Positions 13,295 through 25,371 of a stretch of DNA of 64,000 nt are shown here, one piece after another. Under the pieces are notes generated by a model that did not search any database, had not been told where the DNA came from, and saw only the letters and a list, made by a program, of their open reading frames with translations. This DNA comes from Mycteria americana. Its lineage: Eukaryota; Chordata; Aves; Ciconiiformes; Ciconiidae. Positions within the stretch are counted from its first letter, which is position 1, and each line of letters starts with the position of its first letter. The position numbers were made by a program, and so were the translations under genes. The stretch lies in contig NC_134366.1 in the NCBI RefSeq assembly GCF_035582795.1, positions 2,501 through 66,500 of the forward strand, in the 5' to 3' direction.

Positions 13295-15479
13295 CTGTAA
13301 AAATAATATCATTGAAAGTCACCCAGATGCAAAGTACTATCTTAACAATTCCAGAGGCCTTGTTCCTATTTAGGAACACCATCTACAGTTCAGCTACAGC
13401 CTGCCATTAAAGGAAATACATAAATCAAACATTAAGCCCTACAAATACAAGCCTAAACACCTTTGAGACTCCTTCTGCTCAATGAGCACTCTAGCTGCCT
13501 CTCCCACACACCTCCAGTCATCCCCTTGGCACTTGCCAAATGCTACAGAAGCCATGGTCCTCACCTGCTGCCAACAGCTACTCCATCCAAGATGACAGTA
13601 CAACCTTTGGCTCTACAGTCTAGGCGTATCGGCATGTTAGCCACAGCTACTCTTGTCACTATTCCACCTACCCAGCCCCAACTCTATAGCCCCGGGCAGG
13701 GCAGCTCCCAGCCAAACACACACACGCACAGACCAACACTACACAGAATGCTACAAACAAGGCGCCTCAGAGATGAGAGAAAACTCTCAGCAAGAAAAAG
13801 GACACTCAGACAGAAGATGTCAGCAAGCAAGAAGACCTGCAGGGCCGTGATGGTGATGTGACGAGGCTCTGTGGCAACCCCAGAAAAAGAGTAGAACATC
13901 ACAGCCCGTGACAGGAAGCTACCCTCACAACTGAGACGATGCCTGTGCAAGAAGCCTGGCTTCAAGACCTAACAACTTAAGGATGCAGGGAAGAACTCCC
14001 ACTCCACTAAAAGAGACTGCTAGAGAGCAGACCTGCTCACAGCCAGGAACACCGCTGCAACAAAGATGACCGCTGGGAAATCTCCAAGATGCAGGACCGA
14101 TCCACACTTTAAGACTTTGATGCGAGAAAAGAAGTGCCCGAGTAGCGCTATGCCGATGGGTACAGGAATTCAAGAACCTAGGGGTGGTGGCCGAGGCACG
14201 TGCCATGCTCCTTGAGCACAAAGAGCAAAGAGGACATAGAGACCCGAGGAAGGTCCAAGACACACAAGACAGACCACACAGACTACACAGACAGACACAG
14301 GCTGGAACTGCCCTGCCCACTAACACACTAGTGTCATGCTGAAGAGTAACCCGCTACCCTTTACCTGCCCAAGGGGGACTCCTCCTGGATAGCCCTCTCC
14401 CCCACACTATCTTTACAACCCCTTCATGTAATTGCCAACCTTGTCCTCTTGCTCCCTCCCCAGCACCGGTGCCTCAACTTCGCCTTCAGAGGGCCACGAG
14501 TCTCATTCCATCCTCAACAAGACAAAAACCACAATCAGCCCACTGGAGGAATCCTGCAGGTGCCAGCTTCCTCATCATCATCCGCAAAAAAAACCCACCC
14601 CAAGACACACAACCGTGCCATCAGTCAGCAGCACATCCGTCACCACGCACCTTCCCACAACATCCCCCACATCAGACATGCTGTGGCATTCTGCTCACCT
14701 GCTCCATGCCGATTCCATAGTCGGACGCTGTGGTTCTCATCACTTGTGGCACCTACGATACAGAGACATGCAAAATTGCCATGGCGCTTGCAAGACATCA
14801 CCAGCCTCTGCTCCTCTGCTCTGCTCCCCAGCTCACCTCAAATGCTCTTCCCACCTCAAACACTCATCCACGTCCAAAGGCAGCCCGCACAGAACCTGCA
14901 AAACCAAAGAGAAACACTTCAACTGACTAGCCATATAGTACTCATCTAATAGATGTCAACATGTCCCACATCCGCCTCACCTTCTCAGACCCCTCGTCAG
15001 CCTCTGCCCGTGCCCCTCTGAGCCAGTGTGCAGCACCTGCAAAAACCCAAGCGATAAAGGCACGTACCGAGATACAGCCCAAAACCACATCCTGCCCACA
15101 CTGCTCCCCATCTCACGCACCTTTCCCTTGATGGCTCCCCTGCCTGGCCTCCATCACTTTGGGTTTCCATGTTGAGGTTTGCACACCACCTGTAAAAGGC
15201 AAATAACATTTGTTGTTTATAACTGCACTAGCAACACACCACCTGAAAAATAACCACTACTTCAGCCCACCAATCACCACTCACCTTGCCCGAGTCAATT
15301 CCAGTGCCCGGATGCAAAATAGCTCATTGCTTCATACTTTCAAAATAAGAAAAACCCACCATCATGTCGTCACATAGCCACCAGTCACATCTTTCCTCTA
15401 ATACCGTGCACCAACCCACCTTCTTACTGTCCTCTGCTCACCTCTACTCCATCACCCTGCACAGCTTGTGCCTCTGCAC
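13295..15479 (-). repeat. Subtelomeric tandem unit 2 (type B) with exon-like modules
   Basis: About 2.19 kb. Its distal head (about 13295-13560) matches unit 4 rather than units 1 and 3, while its middle (13690-14330) is nearly identical to units 1 and 3. It has the most complete set of minus-strand modules: 15420-15479 (60 bp, donor GTGGGT), 15285-15336 (52 bp, donor GTGAGT), 15121-15189 (69 bp, donor GTGCGT), 14981-15036 (56 bp, donor GTGAGG), 14837-14895 (59 bp, donor GTGAGC) and 14699-14752 (54 bp, donor GTGAGC). Each has an upstream AG, mostly TTTTNCAG. Modules 14981-15036 and 14837-14895 can be read open in consecutive phase, but the next module then hits a stop. Confidence 0.78.
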
Positions 15480-17653
15480 CTGCAAAAACAATATAAACAA
15501 GCCACCCAGATGCAGACCTGTATCTTAGCAACCCCAGACATCTTGTTCCCACTTAGGAATACCAGCTAGAGTCCAACTACAGCCTACCATTACAAAAAAA
15601 AAAAAACAGAAAACCCCACACCTTTAAGTCCCACACAAAGAAGCCTTAATGCCTCTGACATGGAATCCGCTTCACTACCCCTGAAAGGCCCCTCCCACAT
15701 GACTCCGCTCAACCCCATCAAAAACTACAGGAACAGCTGTCCACACTACCTGCTGATGGCTACTCAACCTCAGATGACTGTACAACCTTTGCTGCAACAG
15801 TCTAGGCATATCACCGGGTTAGCCATAGACTCTTGTCGCTATTCCACCTACAACCCTGGGCAGGGCAGCTCCAAGCCAAACACACACATGCACAGACCAA
15901 CGCTACGCAGAACGCTACAAACAAGGCACCTCAGAGATGAGAAAAAACTCTCAGCAAGAAAAAGGACACTCAGACAGAAGATGTCAGCAAGCAAGAAGAC
16001 CTGCAGGGCCGTGATGGTGATATGACGAGGCTCTGTGGCAACCCCAGAAAAAGAGTAGAACGTCACAGCCTGTGACAAGAAGTTACCCTCACAACTGAGA
16101 TGATGCCTGTGCAAGAAGCCTGGCTTCAAGACCTAACAACTTAAGGATGCAGGGAAGAACTCCCACTCCACTAAAAGAGACTGCTAGAGAGCAGACCTGC
16201 TCACAGCCAGGAACACCGCTGCAACCAAGAGAACTGCTGGGAAATCTCCAAGATGCAGGACCGATCCACGCTTTAAGACTTTGATGCAAGAAAAGAAGTG
16301 CCTGCGTAGCACTATGCGAATAGGTACAGGAATTCAAGAACCTAGGGGTGGTGGCTGAGGCACGTGCCATGCTCCTTGAGCACAAAGAGCAAAGAGGACA
16401 TGGAGACCCGAGGAAGGTCCAAGACACACATGACAGACCACACAAACCATGCAACAGACACAGGCTGGAACTGCCCTGCCCACCAACACACTATGTCATG
16501 TTGAAGATAAACCCGCTACCCTTTACCTGCCCAAAAGGTGACTCCTCCTGGACAGCCCTCTCCCCTACACTGTCTTTACAACCCCTTCATGCAATTGCCA
16601 ATAATTCTGTCCCCTCCCTGCCCGAACCCCTCCCCAGCACCAGAGCCTCAGCTTCACCTTCAGAGGGCCAGGAGTCTGTTTCCATCCTCAACAAGACAAA
16701 AAAAAAAAATCACAATCAGCCCACTGAAGAAGTCCTGCAGTTGCCAGGTTCCTCCATCATCATCCAAAAAAAGAACCCACCACACAACCCCAAGCCACAC
16801 ACAACGGTGCCATCAGTCAGCATCACATCCATCACCATGCACCTTTCCCACATCCCCTACATCAGACACACTCTGCTGTTCTGCTCACCTGCTCCATGCC
16901 AATTCCACTCGGATGCTATGGCTGTCATCACTTGTGGCACCTATGATGCCAAGACATGCAAAGTTATCATCGCACTTGCGAGACATCACCGGCCCCGTGC
17001 TCCTCCGCTCTGCTACCCAGCTCACCTCAAACGCTCATCCAATTCCACAGGAAGCCCGCACAAAACCTGCAAAAGCAAAGAGTAAAAATTCAACTCATTA
17101 GCATATAGTACTTGGCTATTAGATGCCAGCCTGGCCCACAACTGCCTCACCTTCTCGGACCCCTCGTCAGTACACAGCAACACCCCTCCGAGCCTGCGTA
17201 CTTCACCTGAAAAAACCCCAGCACTAAGGCACATGCCTAGATACAGCCTGAAGCCAAAGCCTGCCCATAGAGATCCCCATCTCACACTCCTTTCCCTTGA
17301 CAGCTCACCCACCTGGCCTCCATCTCATTGGTTTTCCACGGTGAGGTTTGCACACCACCTGTAAAAGCCAGATAACATTTGCTGCTTAGAAGCTGCACCA
17401 GCAACACAACACCTGAAAAGTAACCGCTACTTCAGCCCACCAATCAATGCTCACCTTGACCGAGTCAGCTCTGGTGCCCTTATCCCACATCACTCATCGC
17501 TTCATGCTTTCACAGTAAGAAAAATAAAAATACTCTAACATAGTCATAGCCACACTGGTCACATCTTCCCTTTAATTCCACACACCGACCCACCTTCTTA
17601 CGGCATTCCGCTCTCCTACGCTGCGCTTAGTTGCGTGCCTTGTCCCTCTGCAT
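15480..17653 (-). repeat. Subtelomeric tandem unit 3 (type A) with exon-like modules
   Basis: About 2.17 kb, closest to unit 1. Minus-strand modules: 17594-17653 (60 bp, donor GTGGGT), 17455-17506 (52 bp, donor GTGAGC), 17313-17358 (46 bp, donor GTGGGT), 17151-17206 (56 bp, donor GTGAGG), 17026-17066 (41 bp, an 18-base deletion relative to units 1 and 2, donor GTGAGC) and 16889-16940 (52 bp, two bases shorter, donor GTGAGC). The splice motifs survive while the module interiors have changed length. A (A)13-like run near 15594-15606 and another near 16700 are local. Confidence 0.77.
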
Positions 17654-19178
17654 CTGCAAAAATAATAGCATTGAAAAAGTCACCCAGATGCAAAGTACTA
17701 TCTTAACAATTCCAGAGGCCTTGTTCCTATTTAGGAACACCATCTACAGTTCAGCTACAGCCTGCCATTAAAGGAAATACATAACTCAAACATTAAGCCC
17801 TACACATACAAGCCTAAACACCTTTGAGACTCCTTCTGCTCAACGAGCACTCTAGCTGCCTCTCCCACACACCTCCAGTCATCCCCTTGGCACCTGCAAA
17901 ACACTACATAAGTCACAGTCCTCACCTGCTGCCAACAGCTACTCCGTCCCCCATGACTGTACAACCTTTGCTTCAGTCTAGACATATCAACAGATTAGCC
18001 ATAGCGATTCTTATTGCTATTCCACCTAGCCCAACCCTGACTGTATACCCCCGAGCAGGGCAGCTCCAAGCCAAACACGCACACACACAAACCAACACTA
18101 CACAGAACGCTACAAACAAGGCACCTCAGAGATGAGAGAACACTCAGCAAGAAAAATGACACCCAGACAGAAGATGTAGTGGCACAAGAAGACCTGCGGG
18201 GCTGTGAGGAGGCTCTATGGCAACCCCAGAAAAGGATGAGAACATCACAGCCCATGACAAGAAACTACTCTCAAAACTGAGAGGATGTCTGTGCAAGAAG
18301 CTTGGATTCGAGACCTAAGAAGAGAGGATGTGGGGAAAAATCCCAGTGCCCTAAAATAGATGCCTAGAGCAGACCTGCTCACGCAGCCAGGAACGCCGCT
18401 GCGGAAGAGGACCATCCAGAAACTTCTGAGATGCGAGACAAAAGCACCCAGCTGATGCTATGCCAATGAGTACAGGCATTTGAGACCATAGGTATTGCAC
18501 TAAAGGCACACGCCGTGCTCCTCGAGCGCAAGAGAGTGTATTGTGACCTGAGGAAGTTCAAAGACACGCAAGACAGACCACACAAACTACACAACAACAG
18601 GCACAGGCTGGAACTGCCCTGCCCAGAACATGCTAGCATCATACTGATGAGTAACCTACTCCCTTTACCTGCCCAAAGGGGACCCTTCCGGGACAGCCCT
18701 CTCCCCTACACTATCTTTACAACCCCTTCGTGCAATTGCCGACCTCGTCCCCTCCCGAGCACCGGTGCCTCAACTTAGCTTTCAGAGGGCCAGGAGTCTG
18801 AATCCATCCTTGACAAAAAAACATATTGGCTAGCAGATATTTTCCCGCAGTTACCAGGCATCATCCACGGCACCTAGGAAACCAGAGATACAAAGTGACC
18901 GCTGGGCCTGGAAGCGGTCGCCCGCTCACAGATCTACCCCTCAAAAATAACCGCCGCTACGGTTTGGTGTTCATCGCTCGCCTTGCCTGACAAGCTCAGG
19001 TGTGGACATCCTGCTCTGCAGGTTGTTTTGTGGGTCGCTTTACACCTTCCAAACAGAGCACTGACTAGTCGCATAGGCACTAACAGTGGCACATTCCTTC
19101 CGTCATCGTGTGCCGACCTACCTTCTCGTTGCGCTCCGCTCGCCTCCTCCCTTCGGTGTTCGGCTCCCTACCGTGCAT
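17654..19178 (-). repeat. Subtelomeric tandem unit 4 (type B, shortened)
   Basis: This copy starts like unit 2 (ACCCAGATGCAAAGTACTATC near 17690) but is more diverged and about 0.65 kb shorter. The sequence jumps near 18830-18960 from the pyrimidine-rich middle directly to the segments equivalent to the last modules. At its proximal edge sits the best-preserved border module, 19122-19178 (57 bp; acceptor CTGCAG, donor GTAGGT). A candidate module near 18985-19018 ends in GGCAAG followed by GCGAGC, which would need a GC donor. Homology to the other units ends at about 19178. Confidence 0.65.
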
Positions 19179-19270
19179 CTGCAGCGAGAATAAAACAAAG
19201 TCAACCGGACGCTGGCAAATACCATAACAAACAGCGAGCCTACCCCTTCTGGCCCCTTTGCTCCGCTAAC

Positions 19271-19306
19271 CTTGTCGATCTGTGCTGCGTGCTCCGCTCT
19301 GGCATA
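19271..19306 (-). other. Exon-like segment (36 bp) upstream of the array
   Basis: On the minus strand a 36-base segment follows TTGCTGACTCAG and is followed by GTTAGC. Read in one phase it encodes YARAEHAAQIDK, with no stop. It starts TATG, like the 52-bp module of unit 2 (15285-15336), so it may be an ancestral form of that module. The next segment downstream in transcription is 19122-19178, separated by 92 bases. I do not recognise the protein. The call rests on splice motifs and resemblance only. Confidence 0.4.
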
Positions 19307-19452
19307 CTGAGTCAGCAACACCGGCGAGTTCAAGAAAAGACAAACAGTAACACCCAGAAATGGTATATACCCTTCCCTCTTCTTTCCCTTAGCTTAACGG
19401 TCACATCCCAGACATATCCTATCCCCCAGCAGTCTAACACAGCTCTGCTCAC

Positions 19453-19556
19453 CTCCTGTGCTCTACCTCGGGGTCACTGGCCACAACAGCAGCCCGCTTG
19501 TATAGTCTGTCCATCTCCGAGGACTCGGGAACTGTAATCGTCAATGCCCGGCCGGC
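19453..19556 (-). other. Exon-like segment with candidate start codon
   Basis: The minus strand reads open from an acceptor-like TTTTCTTAG (segment ending 19556) or ATTACAG (ending 19531) to a donor GTGAGC just below 19453. An alternative donor GTAGAG lies just below 19467. An ATG lies at 19512-19514 and is followed by DRLYKRAAVVASDPE, with the frame also open upstream. With the donor at 19453 the exon ends in phase 2 and the two segments below (36 and 57 bp, both multiples of three) can stay in phase. I cannot name the family. The segment could be the 5' coding part of the gene whose 3' end was amplified into the array. Confidence 0.35.
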
Positions 19557-22198
19557 CTAAGAAAAGCAACCGAGTGTGAAGCAACCGAGACTGCCTGACA
19601 GATGAAGCCATGAGGATGAGAGGTCCACCGTGACGGCAGCTCGAGACCCTTGAGCCCAGTTACCTACAAAGCCCCTTAGGGAATTACAGCGGCAGGCGGC
19701 CGATGGAAAAACCACCGTGGTGTGACATGGTGACTCAAAGATCTAAAATGGACACCTTACGACTACAGAAACTGGGCCTAAAAACACAATAGCTGAACAA
19801 GAGAACCTAACTGCCATGACTGATATGAGACCAGACCTCATTGGACACTTCAGGAAAAAGGCAAAAATGGAATAATAGGAAAAGCTTGTGTGCCCAGGAC
19901 TGAGCTAAAAAAACCCACAGCCCCGGCTGGAGATTGTTACAAGCACAAAGAATACGCATCCTCTTCTCCAAGAAATTCCAAGGAAGACAATGATACAAGG
20001 AATCTGGAAATAAGTGCCTAGTCAATGCCTCTAAATAACAATGACTGTGACGTCCACAGGGACAGTGATCGGAGGGATGGAAAAATTCAGTCAGGGAATG
20101 AAGTAAGGAAAAGGCACAGAGGAGCAGAGACCTCCGACCTCTGGAGGATGTATTTTAATGTACCTCATGCTTTCTGAGATGAGGTTCAGCCCTGCATGTT
20201 GTGATGAGAAGGCCTAGACAGTTTACGCTGCCTCTCTTGCGACTTTGGCATACCTCCCGTCAGCTGCGGAGAGACAAAAAAACAGACCTCATTGACACCC
20301 AAATCCAAGTGCAAAACCCATCTGAGAAAGGCTGGTGAACCCGCCTCCCTTTCCCAACCATCCCCCGGTCCCAAAACTTTAGAAACCCCTTCTCTTCTCC
20401 TGAACTATCAGGGAAAGACCCCACTCTTTCCCAACAGCTCCTGCACTGTACTCACACCCCTGAACCCCCTGTATCGGCCGCTCCTCGGGAGCTGCTCTTC
20501 CAAGCTGTGCAGTGTGAGCACCTCCTATCTTCTGTCTTCCCACAGACTCCAGGCTCTGCTACAGGCCCACAAAATAAGAGAGGTCCTGATGCTTATAATC
20601 TATGAGGGGCCTGCCACAAGCTGTAAAAGTTCAAGAGATGACATGGCACTCTGGGGGCAATCGGGAAAGGCAGGGAGCCATTCCATACCCTCAAACACGC
20701 TATGCCTTATGTCCCCGCTGCTTTCTTGAGAAATGCTACAATATACAGATGCGTATGAGATACTCACCTTAACGCCCGCTACATCATCTCTCCATTGTTC
20801 CTATAAAGAGAGGATATCAACAACTTCCACAGTATACAGCCAAACAGGTGAAAAAAAACAAGACTCCATCTTCAATAAAGTCAGGAATGCCAGAAAAATA
20901 CAGTGCACTGAGAACAAGAAAAAAACCCCAAAACATACTATTAAAGCAACTTGACACCCCTGAATGTGCAATATAAAATTACTCATCTGAAAAAAAAAAA
21001 AGCTGCATATAAACGTACTTTCTCTTATACGTGCTAGTGAAACCTTGAGTGGACCTGAAGCCCTTAACTCAAACAGACACATCCACATCTCTCAATATTG
21101 AAACACAGCTACTCAGATAGCTTAGCTCAAAAGCTACCTCAAAACCAGCAATCAACTGAAGGAACAGCAGAAAACACACACCTGAGAAGCCCAGAAGCAG
21201 AATGAGCTCCCCGATGAGAGGCTGTGGCTCATATACCCCAGGCCCTGCCCACCACCCTTCCCACAATCCCCTGGGAACAGGGAGGCACAAACCATCGGAG
21301 AGCATAAAGGCAGCCACAGGAGCAGCAGGGAGTTTTTTCATCTGTCTTAATTTTACAGCATGCAAGGTACTGGACAGAAAATGCAACCCTTACTGGAGAT
21401 GACGACGACAATCCCTGCTCCTTTACTACAACTGCATCTATTGTATTGACGATGTGACAGGGTAAAAAATTAAACTTAATTTTTCTGGGGTGTAGATAGA
21501 AAAAGATAGATGTTATGCTAAACTATGTAGGAAAGTAGCTCGTCACATGCAATATCAATAGCATTATCAGAAATGATGTGCTTTATTTCCCAATAGAAAA
21601 TAACAAAATGCTATAGGGTTATGCTTCATTTCTAGCAAGACCGCACATGCTTCCTCACTTCTACGAGAACTATGTTGTGGACGGGACTGAATGACAAAGC
21701 AGATCTAGATCCTGTAAGAATCCTTTCTCAAAAATATCTCTGGTTGCAAAGTAAACTACGTACTGTAAATCACTAACGATTCAGAGGCGCCTCGACGGTC
21801 TCTCCGACTGACTCCATTAACAGAACTACTTGAGTCCCAAAGGATAGAAAACGTGAAAGAAACATGGCAATACAAGAAATGTATGAGAGGCTGTATGAAG
21901 CAGCCTAATTAACACCGAAGTAGTTAGAAGAAAAAGAAATTGCAAAGCACATCAGAAAACACCACGGGAGATGCGTCCATCAAAACAGACGAAGGCTATC
22001 ACCTTCTCTGAAAAACTCAAGAGGAGATCTGCGCCGACGATAGACATCTTTGGGGTGCCAGATACCAAACAGAAACATACTATAAGGCAGAGAAGAGACA
22101 GACTGATGTGGAGCGCAAAGATGGCTTAGCCAAAGGTTCTGACAGAACGACAGGCATCGTCACAGGGGTGAGAGAGGTCCCGAAGGGGCCGGAGAGAC
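19557..22198. other. Spacer between array and retroviral block, no named gene
   Basis: Apart from the exon-like segment at 20768-20800 I see no recognisable gene. The stretch is of ordinary base composition, with a short CpG-containing part near 19500-19700 that could be a promoter for minus-strand transcription, although no TATA box or clear factor site is visible. Confidence 0.4.
20768..20800 (-). other. Exon-like microexon (33 bp)
   Basis: The minus-strand segment is bounded by an acceptor CTCTTTATAG and a strong donor GTGAGTATC, and is exactly 33 bases, readable without a stop as EQWRDDVAGVK. It lies about 1.2 kb upstream, in transcription order, of the 19453-19556 segment. A poly-T acceptor-like site followed by ATGAGT also occurs near 20990. 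Whether these belong to one transcript with the array is inference. Confidence 0.35.
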
Positions 22199-22796
22199 TG
22201 TGCTGGTTTTGGCTGGGATAGAGTTAATTTTCTTTATAGTAGCCAGTATGGGGCTACATTTTGGATATGTGCTGAACAGACTGTGAATAATAGAGAGATG
22301 CTTTAGCTGTTGCAAAGTAGTGCTTATACTAAATCGAGTACTTTTCAGCTTCCCATGCTCTGCCAGGTGCACAAGAAGTTGGGGGGGGAGGGCGATGGCC
22401 ACAAACATGACACAGCTGGGACAGCTGACCCCAACTGACTAAAGGGCTATTCCATAAGATATGATGTCATGCTCAGCATATGAAGGTGTGGGAAGAAGGA
22501 GGAAGGGGGGACATGTTCCAAGTTACGGCATTTTGTCTTCCCGAGTAACCGTTATGCATAATGGAGCCCTGCTTTCCTGCAGATGGCCAAACACCTGCCT
22601 GTCAATGGGAACGAGTGAATGAATTCCTTGGTTTGCTTTGCTTGCGTGCATGGTTTTTGCTTTACCTGTTAAACCATCTTTATCCCAACCCGTGAGTTTT
22701 CTCGCTTTTACTCTTCTGATTCTCTCCCCCCTCCCACGAGGGGGGAGTGAGCACGTGGCTGAGCGGTGCTTAGTTGCTGGCTGGGGTTAAACCGTG
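22199..22796 (+). mobile_element. LTR of class II (ERVK-like) avian retrovirus
   Basis: It starts TGTGCTGGTTTTGGCTGGG and ends GGTTAAACCGTG. It is immediately followed by a primer-binding site, so it is the 5' LTR of a plus-strand provirus. Two related copies stand alone at 52675-53251 and 59695-60273. The shared landmarks are GAGTTAATTTTCTT, TATGGGGCTA, GCACAAGAAG, ATGATGTCATGCTCAGC and GGCTGGGGTTAAACC. The right end has lost the canonical CA, so it is not a recent insertion. Confidence 0.8.
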
Positions 22797-22807
22797 ACGG
22801 TCCTTTT

Positions 22808-22825
22808 TGGTGCCCAACGTGGGGC
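22808..22825 (+). other. Retroviral primer-binding site, tRNA-Lys type
   Basis: TGGTGCCCAACGTGGGGC lies 11 bases after the LTR end. It matches the complement of the tRNA-Lys(1,2) 3' end except for one C to T change in the fourth position. Use of this primer is typical of class II (beta/K-type) retroviruses, which is the basis for the ERVK-like call on the LTR. Confidence 0.8.
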
Positions 22826-23700
22826 TCGAAGGGTTCAAGATAACGAAAGGTTTGATTGCCGTGTGCTAGACCAAAGTTATAGCTGTTAATTGCTGTTTAG
22901 CGATTAATTGGCAGGCTTCTGTGCTTACCGTGGGGCGTGCTTGCCTTACTGTATATGACAGTCTAGTGCTTGTTAGTGGCTGCTTTTTGCTTTCACAGCT
23001 TCCTGTACTGCTGATCGCATGACTCTGCTGTGCCTGGGAACGCTTGGATAACGGCAACGGCGACGTGCCTGCGTTATCCCACGACTGTGAGGTCATTTAC
23101 CCGGTGCGCGAGACGCCGATATACGCACGGGGCAGAGATATTTTATGTCGTGTCTGCGCAGAGATGGGTGCTAGGCGGTAGCTCCGCAAAGCTAGCGCAA
23201 AGTTTGGTCACTCAGGTATGGTATTTATACGGTCTAGTTATGCATAGGCATAAGTAATTACACAAAGCAGTTTTCTATTGGTCTACATTTCTCTTACTTC
23301 AACTTAAAGCTACAGCGCTACTTCAATATGCTGCGCACGCTCAGAAGTGAGGGCGCTCTGCTTGGGCCGGGGTCTCCAGCTCAAGGGGTGTGACTTTTAG
23401 TATTATAATAAGGACAGTTTGCCTGAGGGTGCTTTCTATCACACTTCTACTAGTAGGTTCACATGGTTCCCAAAACATGGTAATTAGCTTACCTATTTCT
23501 CCAGGATGTGCTTTACTCCCAAGGACAGTAATGCTTGTTTAGACGTTCCCCTTTCCAGTCTGAATCCTCCTTATCGTTTTTACGTAAGCCCTGGCCTTCC
23601 ACCAGCTCCTGTTAGACTACACCTGCGCTGGCAGATGGCCAGGGCATCGCCGTCGTTTCTGTGCTGCTGTACTGGACAGGCTGGAACTCCATTGTGAACT
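22826..23700 (+). mobile_element. Leader/internal remnant of the class II provirus
   Basis: Sequence following the primer-binding site, with no open frame that looks like gag or pol. It runs into the minisatellite at about 23700. It is taken as the untranslated leader or decayed internal part of the element that starts at 22199. No matching 3' LTR of the same family is seen before 28 kb, so the provirus is incomplete. Confidence 0.5.
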
Positions 23701-24330
23701 CAAGTCAAAGGGGCTGTGACCTGTGGATGACTCCACGTGGGAGCAGAACACCCCAAAGTGTCTGTGGCCGTGGATAAGCCGATGCCACAGCAGGTACCTC
23801 TTGACACGTCTGTGGCCGTGCTTATTTCTGTGCTGCAGCAGGTATACCTCTGAAAGGATACTGGCCCAAGGATAAGTGCACGCTGGAAAAAGGTACACCT
23901 CAAACAATCTATAGCTGTAGATAAGTCCATGCTGCAGCAGGTACGCCTTGAAGCATCAGTGGCTGTGCATGAGGTCATGCTGGAGCACCTGAAAGCACAT
24001 GGCCTTAGGTAAACCCACGGCAGAGCAGGTACACCCCTGGAGGGATTGCAGCCGTCGGTAAGGGCACATTGGAGTAGTTTACTTCTGGAGGGACTGTGGC
24101 TGTGGCCGAGGCCGTGCTGAAGCGCGTATATATCTGAAGGCACGGTGGCCCATGGAGAAGGCCACGCCGGAACGGGGCACCTCAGAGCGACTGTGGCTGT
24201 GCATAAGTCTATGCTGCAGCAGGTAGAGCCCTGAGGACTGGCTCATAGATGAGGCGCCACTTGGAGCAGGTACTCCCCTAAGGGACCACAGTCTGTAGGT
24301 AAGTCCAAGCTGGAGCAGGGGCAAGGGGAG
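23700..24330 (+). repeat. ~48 bp degenerate minisatellite, about 12 units
   Basis: Repeated units follow the pattern CTGTGGCTGTGGATAAG, then CCATGCTGCAGCAGGTAC, then a CCT-GAAGG tail. They are spaced 43-52 bases apart and diverged by substitutions and small indels. A minus-strand frame stays open over much of it because the unit is near a multiple of three; the cysteine- and serine-rich translation is not a credible protein. The block lies inside retroviral sequence and is probably part of the element. Confidence 0.75.
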
Positions 24331-24387
24331 GAGCTCGTTGCAATGTTAAACCCGATGGTCTGATCCAAAGGGATCAGGGGTGGAGAC

Positions 24388-25253
24388 TGTAATGGAAATG
24401 CCTTTAAATTGTTGTAACCCAGGATTTGAGTTGCATGCTATGGGAATGACTATAGCAGGAACCACCTGAACCAATGCAGGACAAGCCTTACAAGAAGCAG
24501 TGCAAGTGCAGCAGTAACCCAACCTGAGCTGTCGTATGATGTATATGAGCTTGGAACATCGATCGTGCAATCGACACGTGAATACCAGATGGCATTTCCA
24601 AGACTCATTTAGCAAGGAACAAAGAAAGTTGTGGATACGAGGAGCCTCACGCATAGCTTTCCTATCATGTGTAATTTGACTACGAGCCGAACGCTTTATC
24701 TATAAATATGACAGCCAAAGCGAGCCGCCTTTGAGCTCTCCCTGCTAGACAGCGTGGCTGTATAGCGGTGATCTCCCCTTGAGCTGGAACACCTCTCAAG
24801 GTTGCTCCTCGAGGCAGAGAGACCTTTTACAAACAGCAGATCTTTGGTAAGTGACCTATATCACGCATAACCTTGTAGTAGGGCAACATTGATAAATTTT
24901 GCATATGTAATCCCTTAGACATAAACCATTGTCCAAGTCTGAGACTAAGATTGGACCTAGCCGCACCTAAGCTCCATCAGGGGTTTAGAAAGCAAGGGGT
25001 CTACTCCGAACCCGGTGACTCAAGGGGAGGGTCCTCCATACCCTTTTGTATTCCCGGTTTCTCTACGAATCATTCTACCTCGAGTGTAACCCAATTTTCC
25101 TTTGTACATTTCTTCCATGCAGTAATTAATAGAGTGAACCTTGCCACTGAACTTTGTTAAGTTGCACTTTTACGACATCATATTAAAACCATTTTTTCCA
25201 ATACCTTTGACAGTGATCTTTTTTTAAGCAATCTAAAGCGCTCTTTTGCAACA
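24388..25253 (+). mobile_element. Second LTR, different retrovirus family
   Basis: A segment bounded by TGTAATGG and TTTTGCAACA has LTR features in the right order: a TATA box TATAAATA at 24701-24708, a presumed R region starting in the CTCTCCCTGCTAGACAG stretch, and an ATTAAA polyadenylation signal at 25182-25187. It is followed within a few bases by a primer-binding-like sequence. It shares no obvious sequence with the LTR at 22199 and probably represents a separate insertion into or beside it. Confidence 0.65.
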
Positions 25254-25256
25254 AAC

Positions 25257-25274
25257 CGGTGTCGTTGGCAGGAT
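25257..25274 (+). other. Putative primer-binding site of the second element
   Basis: CGGTGTCGTTGGCAGGAT lies four bases after the LTR end. The GGCAGGAT core resembles the complement of a tRNA-Ser 3' end, with mismatches in the acceptor-stem part. The primer identity is inference. Confidence 0.45.
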
Positions 25275-25371
25275 GGCAAAGTAGTATTGCTGTTTACTTA
25301 CGGAAGCGTGGAATAAGTCCGAGTCCCAAATTCTCAGAAGAATGAGCTCGTGATAAGTGGCATGATTAGGA